Positions 15,675 to 23,452 of a DNA stretch of 64,000 nucleotides are shown here, in pieces. The first letter of the stretch is position 1. Every line of letters starts with the position of its first letter. The notes beneath the pieces were generated by a model that was not told the DNA's origin, ran no database searches, and saw only the letters and a list, made by a program, of their open reading frames with translations. The translations under genes were made by a program, and so were the position numbers. The DNA comes from JASBTN01 sp965228805 (lineage in GTDB: Bacteria; Pseudomonadota; Alphaproteobacteria; Rhodobacterales; Rhodobacteraceae), in contig NZ_CBDDIE010000003.1 of the NCBI RefSeq assembly GCF_965228805.1, positions 2,914,001 through 2,978,000 on the forward strand. Reading direction: 5' to 3'.

Positions 15675-17726
15675 GTGACGCCCCGAAGCGCGCCTCTGCT
15701 CATGGTGCAGGCCCGGGTTGATCGGGCCCGTGGACGGCTGTTGCCCTGGGCACCGGTCTGCCTGGCCACGGGCGTGGGCTGGTATTTCCTTCTGCGAAAC
15801 GAGCCCACCTTCGGGGCCTGGATCTTGTTGGGCTTGGTCACGGTGCTCGGCGCCGCGCTGGCCTGGCGGTTCTGGCAGGGTCTTGGCCCGGTGTTCCTGG
15901 GGCTTGCACTGATCTCGGGCGGGCTGGTGCTGGCCGGAGCCAAGGCAGGTGGCCTCTCGGCGCCCAAGCTCGATTTTCGGTATTATGGCGCGGTCGAGGG
16001 TCGCGTGGTGAACATCGACCGCTCGCAATCGGACGCTGTGCGGCTGACGTTGGACCAGGTGCGGCTGGACGGGCTCGGCCCCACCGAGACGCCGGAGCGC
16101 GTGCGGGTGTCGCTGCATGGTCAACAGGGCTGGATCGCCCCCGAGCCGGGCCTGCGCGTTGCCATGACCGCGCATCTGTCAGCCCCGCAAGGCCCGGTCG
16201 AACCGGGCGGGTTCGATTTCCAGCGCATGGCCTGGTTTCGCCAGATCGGTGCGGTCGGCTACACCCGCGCACCGGTCCTGACCCTTGCCCCGGCCGCCGA
16301 AGGCCGCGCGGGGCTGGCCGTGCACCGGCTGCGCATGTCCATCGCCACCTGGGTGCGCGCCACCATGCCGGGCGAGCCGGGCGCCTTTGCCGCCGCGATC
16401 ATGACCGGTGACCGCTCCGGCATGGGGCAGGAGACGCTGGCCGCCTTGCGCGGCTCGAACCTTGCGCACCTCTTGGCGATTTCCGGGCTGCATATGGGGC
16501 TGCTGACCGGGTTCGTCTTTGCCGCGCTGCGTTTGGGGCTGGCCGCAATCCCCCATGTCGCCCTGCGCTGGCCGACCAAGAAGATCGCCGCCGTGGTTGC
16601 CATGGGGGCAGGGGCTTTCTACCTCGCACTGTCGGGGGGGAATGTCGCCACCGAACGTGCCTTCATCATGGTTGCGGCCATGTTCACTGCCGTTCTGTTT
16701 GACCGGCGTGCCCTGTCGATCCGGTCGGTGGCCCTGGCCGCCATGATCGTGCTGATCCTGCACCCCCAGGCCCTCGTTGAACCCGGTTTCCAAATGTCCT
16801 TTTCAGCCACTACCGCGCTGGTCGCCGTCTTTGGGGTCTTGCGGGATTGGGACGGCTGGCAAGCCCCCCGCTGGGCGCGGCCGGTCCTGGCCGTGGTGAT
16901 TTCCTCGGCCGTGGCGGGGGCGGCCACTGCGCCCTTCGCGGCGGCCCATTTCAACCAGGTCAGCCATTTCGGCCTGATCGCCAATCTGCTCTCGGTGCCC
17001 CTGATGGGCGCCTTCGTCATGCCGCTCGCGGTGATCACCGCGCTGCTGGCCCCGTTCGGCCTGGCCTGGTTGTCGCTCGCCGCGATGGAGCCCGCAATCC
17101 GCTGGATCCTGGGCGTTGCGACCCATGTCTCGTCGATGGAGGGGGCCATCGGCCATGTGGTCACACCCATGGTGGGTGTGGTGCCGGTGATCGCGCTTGG
17201 CGGGTTGATGCTGATCCTCTGGCAAGGGCGGGGGCGCTTGATTGGGCTCGCACCCTTGGCGGTTGGCTTCGTGCTGTGGAATCTGTCCGACCGGCCCGAC
17301 CTGCTGATCTCGGATAGTGCCGGGCTGATCGGGGTCATGACCGAGGACGGCCGGGTGCTGAACAAACCACGTGGAGAGGGCTTTGCCGCACGCAGTTGGC
17401 TGGAAAATGACGGTGCACCGGTTGAGCAGGCCGAAGCCTTCGCGCGTGATGGGTTCGCGGGGGAGAAGGGTGATCTGCGCATTGATCTGGGGGGGCAGTT
17501 GATTGCTCATCTGAGTGGACGGGGGGCGGCAGATCGGGTCGATCAGGCCTGCGCGGATGGGGCGGTTGTGGTCCTTGCAGGCGAGGCAGAGGCCCCGGGG
17601 GACTGCACCGTCTGGGATCGCAAGGCGCTGGCCATCACCGGGCCGGTTGCGATCTACGCCACGGACGCAGGTTGGCAGGTGGTGGCGACACGCGAAATCT
17701 CCGGTGATCGGCTTTGGAACCGGTAG
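15675..17726 (+). CDS. comEC: ComEC/Rec2-family competence membrane protein
   Basis: Inner-membrane channel family for single-strand DNA uptake. The 683-aa protein has N-terminal helices, an OB-like DUF4131 region (about residues 90-200) and the competence domain with many helices (about 220-530, starting GEPGAFAAAIMTGDRSGM and HLLAISGLHMGL). The C-terminal ~150 residues occupy the place of the metallo-beta-lactamase domain but show no HxHxDH motif, so that domain looks degenerate, as in several alphaproteobacteria. The start is GTG 15675, 7-8 nt after GGAGAGG; the earlier GTG at 15654 lacks a ribosome site. Confidence 0.9.
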   Translation: MTPRSAPLLMVQARVDRARGRLLPWAPVCLATGVGWYFLLRNEPTFGAWILLGLVTVLGAALAWRFWQGLGPVFLGLALISGGLVLAGAKAGGLSAPKLDFRYYGAVEGRVVNIDRSQSDAVRLTLDQVRLDGLGPTETPERVRVSLHGQQGWIAPEPGLRVAMTAHLSAPQGPVEPGGFDFQRMAWFRQIGAVGYTRAPVLTLAPAAEGRAGLAVHRLRMSIATWVRATMPGEPGAFAAAIMTGDRSGMGQETLAALRGSNLAHLLAISGLHMGLLTGFVFAALRLGLAAIPHVALRWPTKKIAAVVAMGAGAFYLALSGGNVATERAFIMVAAMFTAVLFDRRALSIRSVALAAMIVLILHPQALVEPGFQMSFSATTALVAVFGVLRDWDGWQAPRWARPVLAVVISSAVAGAATAPFAAAHFNQVSHFGLIANLLSVPLMGAFVMPLAVITALLAPFGLAWLSLAAMEPAIRWILGVATHVSSMEGAIGHVVTPMVGVVPVIALGGLMLILWQGRGRLIGLAPLAVGFVLWNLSDRPDLLISDSAGLIGVMTEDGRVLNKPRGEGFAARSWLENDGAPVEQAEAFARDGFAGEKGDLRIDLGGQLIAHLSGRGAADRVDQACADGAVVVLAGEAEAPGDCTVWDRKALAITGPVAIYATDAGWQVVATREISGDRLWNR

Positions 17727-17737
17727 AACAAAGAAAA

Positions 17738-17760
17738 AACGGGACGCCCTGCGTCCCGTT
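17738..17760. terminator. Terminator between comEC and lexA
   Basis: A 9-bp stem (AACGGGACG / CGTCCCGTT) with a 5-nt loop lies in the 60-nt gap between the converging genes. The run of As on its left becomes a T tract on the minus strand, so it is a good intrinsic terminator for lexA and may also stop comEC transcripts. Confidence 0.8.
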
Positions 17761-17786
17761 CCAATATCTTGTGATGTCCCAAAGGC

Positions 17787-18488
17787 TCAATAGGTGCGGA
17801 TCAGCCCGACCAGCTTGCCCTGCACCTTGACCTGACCCTCGCGCAGAAGGCGCGTCTCATAGGCCGGGTTCGCGGCTTCCAGCGCGATCATGTCGCCCTG
17901 TTTGCGGAAGCGTTTCAACGTCGCCTCGTAGCCATCGACCTGGGCCACGACGATATCGCCATTGTCGGCTGAGTTCGTCTCGCGAATGACCACCACGTCG
18001 CCGTTGTTGATCCCGGCGTCGATCATCGAATCGCCTTTGACTTCAAGCGCATAATGCTTGCCCGCGCCGCCCAGCATGGTGCCGGGCACGGCCACGTGGC
18101 TGGCGCCGTCGGTAATTGCTTCGATGGGCGAACCGGCGGCGATGCGGCCCAGCAGCGGCAGCTCGCTGACCCCCACGGCTTCCAGCGCCATGGCGCCGGA
18201 CGGGGGCGGGGCATCGGGGCGGTCGCCCTGGATCACCTTCGGCTCGAACCCGCCGCGCGGAGAGACGTCGATCGTCTCAGGCAGTTTCACGATTTCGATC
18301 GCGCGGGCCCGGTGGGCCAGACGACGGATGAAGCCGCGTTCTTCCAGCGCCGTGATCAGCCGGTGAATGCCTGATTTGGAGCGCAGATCCAGCGCATCCT
18401 TCATTTCGTCGAACGACGGGGGCACCCCGTCGCGCTGGATACGTTTGTGGATGAATTCCAGCAAATCCAATTGCTTGCGGGTCAGCAT
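17787..18488 (-). CDS. lexA: LexA repressor (SOS regulator, self-cleaving)
   Basis: Represses DNA-damage genes and cleaves itself when RecA filaments form. The 233-aa protein has an N-terminal winged helix (residues 1-65), the Ala118-Gly119 cleavage site in RIAAGSP and a serine/lysine dyad at S154 (KGDSM) and K192 (ATLKRF). ATG 18488 (MLTRKQLDLL) gives the standard start; the open frame extends 10 codons further without support. Its promoter region carries three GTTC half-sites, consistent with autoregulation. It is 171 nt downstream of moeA, so it probably has its own promoter. Confidence 0.97.
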   Translation of the reverse strand: MLTRKQLDLLEFIHKRIQRDGVPPSFDEMKDALDLRSKSGIHRLITALEERGFIRRLAHRARAIEIVKLPETIDVSPRGGFEPKVIQGDRPDAPPPSGAMALEAVGVSELPLLGRIAAGSPIEAITDGASHVAVPGTMLGGAGKHYALEVKGDSMIDAGINNGDVVVIRETNSADNGDIVVAQVDGYEATLKRFRKQGDMIALEAANPAYETRLLREGQVKVQGKLVGLIRTY

Positions 18489-18585
18489 GCTCGATCCTCC
18501 AAACCCTGTCGCCGTCAAAACCTCTTTGCATCACCGAACCACCCGGCCCGGCGCACCGTTTACAGGTCACCCGTTTGAAGAGGGT

Positions 18586-18611
18586 GTTCAAGGCTTGTTC
18601 TACGCGCGTTC
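18586..18611. promoter_or_regulatory. LexA operator: three GTTC half-sites, each spaced by 7 nt
   Basis: GTTC occurs at 18586-18589, 18597-18600 and 18608-18611, with exactly 7 nt between neighbours, giving two overlapping GTTC-N7-GTTC boxes. GTTC-N7-GTTC is the established LexA box of Rhodobacter and related alphaproteobacteria. The element is about 98-123 nt upstream of the lexA start codon, in the gap behind moeA. Confidence 0.8.
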
Positions 18612-18659
18612 TCGTTTTGTGTCAACGGGCTTGGCTTGGGCGCCCCTGGCAAGGCTCAA

Positions 18660-19832
18660 TCAGAAGGTGAGGTATTCCACCTCGTCGCCCACGTCGCGCG
18701 CCGGGTCTTCGACCGGGCGGATCATCAACGCATTGGCCTGTGACAGCACGGTCAGAAGGGCAGAATCCTGTCGCTCCAAGGCGCGAATGCCAGTGCCGTC
18801 CACCACTGCGCGCATGTAGTGTTCGCGCGGGCCGTTGGGGGCGATGGGCGCGGTCAGCCGGGCGGTGCGACGCGGCGCGGGGGCGCTTCCCTGGCCCAGC
18901 ATGGCACGGATCATCGGTTGCAGGAAGACATGGGCGCAAACCATTGAAGACACGGGATTTCCCGGCAGTCCCAGCATAGGAACACCGCCCAGCGTGCCCG
19001 CCATCAGCGGCTTGCCCGGGCGCATGCGCACCTTGTAGAAGCTCTGCTCCATGCCCATCTCGGCGGCCACCGGACCGACCAGGTCGCGATCACCCACCGA
19101 GGCTCCACCGATGGTCACGATCAGGTCCGCGTCCAGCGCCAGTTCAAACGCCGCGCGCAGGCTGTCTTCATTGTCGCGGGCGATCGGCAACATGCGGCCT
19201 TCGGCACCCACCGCCTCGACCATGGCTTTCAACCCGAAGGAATTGGAGGCGATGATCTGGTCCGGTCCGGGCACCTCGCCGGGCATGACCAGCTCGTCCC
19301 CGGTGGCCAGCAGCGCGACCGAGGGTTTGCGGGTCACCTCGACCTCGGGCACATTCATCGACGCGATCAGGGCCAGGTCGGTCGGCGTCAGCACACGCGG
19401 CGCGTCCAGCGTGTCGCCGGGGGAAAAATCGTCGCCGGCGGGGCGCACATGCGGGCCCTTGTCGAGCTTGCGGCCAAGGGTAATCAGGTTGCCCTGACGC
19501 TCCACATCCTCCTGGATGATCACGCGGTCGGTGCCCTCGGGCAGGGGCGCGCCGGTAAAGATTCGCACGCATTGGCCGGGGCCAACGCGGCCCGTGAACC
19601 CGTCGCCCGCAGCGCTTTCCCCGATCACCATGAACTGGGCTTCGGGATCCGCTTCGACGCCGTTCAGCGCATAGCCATCCATGGCAGAGGCCGCAAAGGG
19701 CGGCTGCATCCGCGTCGCGGTCACCGGCGCAGCCAGGGTGCGCCCGGCGGCCTCGGCCAACGGGATCGTTTCGGTGCCCAGCGAGCGGACCAGCGACAGC
19801 ACGTTTTCAAGCGCTTTGGTGACGGGGATCAT
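18660..19832 (-). CDS. moeA: Molybdopterin molybdotransferase MoeA
   Basis: Inserts molybdate into adenylylated molybdopterin to finish the molybdenum cofactor. The 390-aa protein has the N-terminal MoeA domain with MQPPFAASAMDGYAL, the MoCF-binding domain (TGDELV, TIGGASVGDRD, GKPLMAGTLGGVPMLGLPGNPVSS) and the C-terminal domain IV. Length is typical. Its start overlaps the moaC stop by 4 nt, so the two are translationally coupled, and both hang on the trp gene run. Confidence 0.95.
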   Translation of the reverse strand: MIPVTKALENVLSLVRSLGTETIPLAEAAGRTLAAPVTATRMQPPFAASAMDGYALNGVEADPEAQFMVIGESAAGDGFTGRVGPGQCVRIFTGAPLPEGTDRVIIQEDVERQGNLITLGRKLDKGPHVRPAGDDFSPGDTLDAPRVLTPTDLALIASMNVPEVEVTRKPSVALLATGDELVMPGEVPGPDQIIASNSFGLKAMVEAVGAEGRMLPIARDNEDSLRAAFELALDADLIVTIGGASVGDRDLVGPVAAEMGMEQSFYKVRMRPGKPLMAGTLGGVPMLGLPGNPVSSMVCAHVFLQPMIRAMLGQGSAPAPRRTARLTAPIAPNGPREHYMRAVVDGTGIRALERQDSALLTVLSQANALMIRPVEDPARDVGDEVEYLTF

Positions 19833-20308
19833 CGCGTATAGACCCCCGACTTGCCGCCTTCCTTGCGCATCAGGCGGATGTCCTTGATCTCCATACCCTT
19901 TTCAGCGGCTTTCAGCATGTCATAGACGGTCAAAGCGGCGGTGGAGACGGCGGTCAGCGCCTCCATCTCGACGCCAGTCTGGCCGCCGGTCTTGACGGTC
20001 GCGACGATGCGCACGCCGGGCAGGCTTTCGACCGGTTCCAGTTCCAGCGCGACCTTGGTGATCGGCAGCGGATGGCAGAGCGGGATCAGCTCGGCGGTTT
20101 TCTTGCAGCCCATGATCCCGGCGATGCGCGCAATGCCCAGCACATCGCCTTTCTTGGCTGAGCCCGAGGTCACAAGCGCCAATGTCTCGGGCGTCATCTT
20201 GACGAACCCCTCGGCCACCGCCACGCGGGAGGTCACCGGCTTGTCGGAGACATCGACCATATGGGCCTGGCCCTGGTCGTCGAAATGGGTAAGTGGAGAG
20301 TCGGTCAT
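19829..20308 (-). CDS. moaC: Cyclic pyranopterin monophosphate synthase MoaC
   Basis: Second half of the first molybdenum-cofactor step, forming cyclic pyranopterin monophosphate. The 159-aa protein has LTHFDDQGQAHMVDVSDKPVT at the N-terminus, the conserved IPLCHPLPI and the GVEMEALTAVS region followed by TVYDMLKA. Length matches the family. It overlaps trpC (4 nt) upstream and moeA (4 nt) downstream. Confidence 0.96.
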   Translation of the reverse strand: MTDSPLTHFDDQGQAHMVDVSDKPVTSRVAVAEGFVKMTPETLALVTSGSAKKGDVLGIARIAGIMGCKKTAELIPLCHPLPITKVALELEPVESLPGVRIVATVKTGGQTGVEMEALTAVSTAALTVYDMLKAAEKGMEIKDIRLMRKEGGKSGVYTR

Positions 20309-21108
20309 GCGGGCACCGGGTTTGCCAGGAGGTTGCGGGTGGCGGCCTCGACATCGTCCTGGCGCATCAGGCTTTCGCCGATCAGGAAGACGCGGGCGTC
20401 ATGGGCGGCCATGGCGGCCAGGTCCTGCGCGCCCGTAAGGCCGCTTTCGCAGACCAGGGTGCGGCTGGGATCGGCCAGTTTCGACAGGCGGCGGGTGGTG
20501 TCGAGCGTGGTCTCGAAGGTCTTGAGGTTGCGGTTGTTCACGCCGAGCAGAGGGGATTTCAGGGCGCGGGCGCGCTCCAATTCTTCCTCGTCATGCACCT
20601 CGACCAGCACGTCCATGCCCCAGGAAAATGCTGCATCCTCAAGCTCTTGCGCTTGGGCGTCTTCAACGGAGGCCATGATGATCAGGATGCAGTCCGCCCC
20701 CAGGGCACGCGCCTCGGCGACCTGGTAGGTGTCATACATGAAATCCTTGCGCAGGGCGGGCAGGCTGGTCGCTTCGCGCGCGGCTACCAGGAACTCATCC
20801 GCGCCTTGGAAGGAGGGGCCGTCGGTCAGCACCGACAGGCAGGTGGCGCCGCCCGCCTGATAGGCGCGGGCGATCTCGGGCGGGTTGAAGTCAGGGCGGA
20901 TCAGGCCCTTCGACGGGCTGGCTTTCTTGACCTCGGCAATCAGCCCATAGCCGGTCTTGGCGGCCTCTTGCAGGGCGCTTGCAAAGCCACGGGTGGGGGA
21001 GGCCGCGCGGGCGGCCTCTTCGACCTGCGCCAGCGGCCGGGCGGCCTTGCAGGCGGCCACATGTTCCAGCTTGTAGGCCTTGATCTTGTCCAGAACGGTT
21101 TGGGTCAT
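20305..21108 (-). CDS. trpC: Indole-3-glycerol phosphate synthase
   Basis: Closes the indole ring in tryptophan synthesis; TIM-barrel enzyme of 267 aa. Visible motifs are the substrate-binding KKASPSKG, the catalytic Lys in LPALRKDFMYD, GVNNRNLKTFE and VCESGLTG. ATG 21108 (MTQTVLDKIKAYK) is the standard N-terminus. The stop overlaps moaC by 4 nt; ung ends 4 nt before it. It is monofunctional, with no TrpF fusion. Confidence 0.96.
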   Translation of the reverse strand: MTQTVLDKIKAYKLEHVAACKAARPLAQVEEAARAASPTRGFASALQEAAKTGYGLIAEVKKASPSKGLIRPDFNPPEIARAYQAGGATCLSVLTDGPSFQGADEFLVAAREATSLPALRKDFMYDTYQVAEARALGADCILIIMASVEDAQAQELEDAAFSWGMDVLVEVHDEEELERARALKSPLLGVNNRNLKTFETTLDTTRRLSKLADPSRTLVCESGLTGAQDLAAMAAHDARVFLIGESLMRQDDVEAATRNLLANPVPA

Positions 21109-21112
21109 GTTT

Positions 21113-21751
21113 TTACCACTCAATCGGTGTTTCACCGCGGTTTGTAAGCCATTCGTTCACCCTTGAAAACGGGCGCGAGCCGAAAAAACCGCGTCGCGCC
21201 GACAGGGGGGAGGGATGGGCGGTTTCCACCATCAGATGGTCGCCGGGGTTGATGTGTTTCGCCAGTTTCTGGGCGTTGTTGCCCCAGAGGATGAAGGCGG
21301 TGGGGCGTTGGGACACGCGCTCCAGCACCTGTTGCACCAGCGCGTCCCAGCCGAGCTTCTTGTGGGCGTTCGCCTCGCCTGCGGGAACCGAGAGCGAGGT
21401 GTTCAAGAGCAGCACGCCCTGGCGCGCCCAGTCGGACAGGTCGCCGTCCATGCGCGCGACACCCAGATCGGTTTCGATCTCGGCAAAGATGTTTTTCAGC
21501 GACCGGGGCAGGGCGGTGCCGGGGGAAACGGAAAAGGCCAGCCCGTTGGCGTCCCCGGGCGTTGGGTAAGGGTCCTGGCCCAGGATCACCACGCGGGTGT
21601 TTTCCGGCGGGGTCAGTTCCAGCGCGCGGAAGCGGTCGGCGTCGGAGGGCAGGATCTGGCGTGTGTCCGCCGCCAGCGCCTGCGATACAGCGGGCCAGTC
21701 GAAGGCAAAGAAGGGCAGCTCGCCCCAGGCGCCGATCCCTTGTGGTGTCAT
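21113..21751 (-). CDS. ung: Uracil-DNA glycosylase, family 1
   Basis: Excises uracil from DNA to start base-excision repair. The 212-aa protein has the water-activating motif GQDPYP with catalytic D60, the uracil-binding region GLAFSV and LLLNTSLSV, ILWGNNAQ and the DNA-intercalation loop AHPSPLS. Length is normal. It is wedged between trpD (4-nt overlap at its start) and trpC (4-nt gap at its end), so it must be expressed with the tryptophan genes unless an internal promoter exists. Confidence 0.96.
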   Translation of the reverse strand: MTPQGIGAWGELPFFAFDWPAVSQALAADTRQILPSDADRFRALELTPPENTRVVILGQDPYPTPGDANGLAFSVSPGTALPRSLKNIFAEIETDLGVARMDGDLSDWARQGVLLLNTSLSVPAGEANAHKKLGWDALVQQVLERVSQRPTAFILWGNNAQKLAKHINPGDHLMVETAHPSPLSARRGFFGSRPFSRVNEWLTNRGETPIEW

Positions 21752-22764
21752 GCGCCCGAGGTCACCTTGGCGAGGATCTGGATGCGCTTCAGTGCTTCGC
21801 CGCTGTCGATGCTTTCCGATGCCATTTCAACACCTTGTGGCAAGTTGCTCGCCTTGTCGGCCACCACCAGCGCGCAAGCCGCGTTCAGCAGAACCGCATC
21901 GCGGTAGGCGGATTTCTCGCCATCCAGCAGGGCGCGGAAGGCGACGCCGTTTTCCTCCGGCGTGCCGCCCATGATCTCCGACAGCGGATGCACCGGCAGG
22001 CCCGCGTCCTCCGGGTGGATTTCACGCGCTTCGATCTTGTCGCCGTCCAGGGCGGCCACGGCGGTGGTGCCGGTGATCGTCACCTCGTCGGTGCCGTCGG
22101 AGCCATGGACCAGCCAGGCTTTCTCGGACCCGAGCGTTTGCAGCGTCTCGGCCATCGGGAAGATCAGGTCGGGCGCAAAGGCGCCGGTCAGCTGGCGCTT
22201 GGCGCCCGCCGGGTTGGTCAGCGGGCCCAGGATGTTGAAGATGGTCTTGCAACCCAGTTCCTGGCGCACCGGCATGACATGTTTCATTGCCGGGTGGTGC
22301 ATGGGCGCCATCATGAAGCCGATCCCGGCTTCACCGAGGGCCTTTTCGACCACCTCCGCGCCGACCATGACGTCGACCCCCATCTGCCCCAGCGCATCCG
22401 CCGCGCCGGATTTCGATGACAGGTTGCGGTTGCCGTGTTTGGCGACCGGAACGCCCGCGCCTGCGACGACAAAGGCGGTGGCGGTCGAGATGTTCAGCGT
22501 GCCCATGCCGTCACCACCGGTGCCGACGATGTCCATCGCGCCCTCGGGCGCCTTCACGCGCGTGCATTTGGCGCGCATCACGGCGGCTGCGGCGGCATAT
22601 TCAGCCACGGCCTCGCCCCGCGCGCGCATCGCCATCAGAAGGCCCGCGATCTGGGCCGGTGTCGCGCGGCCTTCGAACAGTTCCTCGAAGGCGGCCTCGG
22701 CCTGGGCGCGGCTCAGCGGCCCTTCGGAGGCGGCAAAGATCAGGGGTTTCATCGCGTCGCTCAT
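21748..22764 (-). CDS. trpD: Anthranilate phosphoribosyltransferase
   Basis: Transfers phosphoribose from PRPP to anthranilate, the second step of tryptophan synthesis. The 338-aa protein has the PRPP-binding glycine loop IVGTGGDGMGTLNIST and KHGNRNLSSKSGAADALG, plus HHPAMKHVMPVRQELGCKTIFN-type helices. Length is typical. Its start overlaps the trpG stop by 4 nt and its stop overlaps ung by 4 nt. Confidence 0.96.
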   Translation of the reverse strand: MSDAMKPLIFAASEGPLSRAQAEAAFEELFEGRATPAQIAGLLMAMRARGEAVAEYAAAAAVMRAKCTRVKAPEGAMDIVGTGGDGMGTLNISTATAFVVAGAGVPVAKHGNRNLSSKSGAADALGQMGVDVMVGAEVVEKALGEAGIGFMMAPMHHPAMKHVMPVRQELGCKTIFNILGPLTNPAGAKRQLTGAFAPDLIFPMAETLQTLGSEKAWLVHGSDGTDEVTITGTTAVAALDGDKIEAREIHPEDAGLPVHPLSEIMGGTPEENGVAFRALLDGEKSAYRDAVLLNAACALVVADKASNLPQGVEMASESIDSGEALKRIQILAKVTSGA

Positions 22765-23342
22765 GCCGGTTCCTTCACGGTATCCAGGAAGTTCTGCAGC
22801 ATCGCGTGACCGTGTTCGGAGCGAATGCTTTCAGGGTGGAATTGCACGCCGTGGATCGGCAGGGTCTTGTGGGAAAGCCCCATGATCGTGCCATCGTCGA
22901 GCCAGGACGTGACCTCCAGGCTGTCGGGCAGGCTTTCACGTTCGACGATCAGCGAGTGGTAGCGGGTGCCTTCAAGGGGGCTGGGCAGGCCCTTGAACAC
23001 GCCGCCGCCCCCGTGGTGGATCGTGCCCATCTTGCCATGCACGATCTCGCCCGCGCGCACGACCTTGCCGCCAAAGGCTTGCCCGATGGTCTGGTGACCC
23101 AGGCAGACACCCAGAAGCGGGGTTTTCGTCTCGGCTGCCGCCTCGGTCAGGGCGAGGCAGATGCCGGCCTGGTCCGGGTCGCAGGGGCCGGGGGACAGCA
23201 GAATGCCCTCGGGTTTCAGCGCCATGGCCTCCTGCACATCCAGCGCGTCATTGCGGTGGACCTGAACATCCGCCCCCAATTCGCCCAGATAATGGACGAG
23301 GTTGTAGGTAAAGCTGTCATAATTGTCGATCAGCAGGATCAT
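22761..23342 (-). CDS. trpG: Anthranilate synthase component II (glutamine amidotransferase)
   Basis: Supplies ammonia from glutamine to TrpE. The 193-aa class I amidotransferase has the nucleophile C80 in LGVCLGHQ and the His/Glu pair in VQFHPESI. ATG 23342 (MILLIDNYDSFTYNL) is the usual start; the upstream open frame to 23396 is not supported. A PabA role for folate is possible because these subunits can be shared, but linkage to trpD favours tryptophan. trpE is not in the window. It is the first gene of this minus-strand run. Confidence 0.95.
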   Translation of the reverse strand: MILLIDNYDSFTYNLVHYLGELGADVQVHRNDALDVQEAMALKPEGILLSPGPCDPDQAGICLALTEAAAETKTPLLGVCLGHQTIGQAFGGKVVRAGEIVHGKMGTIHHGGGGVFKGLPSPLEGTRYHSLIVERESLPDSLEVTSWLDDGTIMGLSHKTLPIHGVQFHPESIRSEHGHAMLQNFLDTVKEPA

Positions 23343-23452
23343 GCGTGCGGCCTTTCGCCTATGGGGGTTACCTCTGCGGGCAGTCGGGCTATACATGCTC
23401 AGAGCCGCCGCCGAGGGTCAAGAGCAGGCGGCAGGAATTGCAGCAGGAAGTG

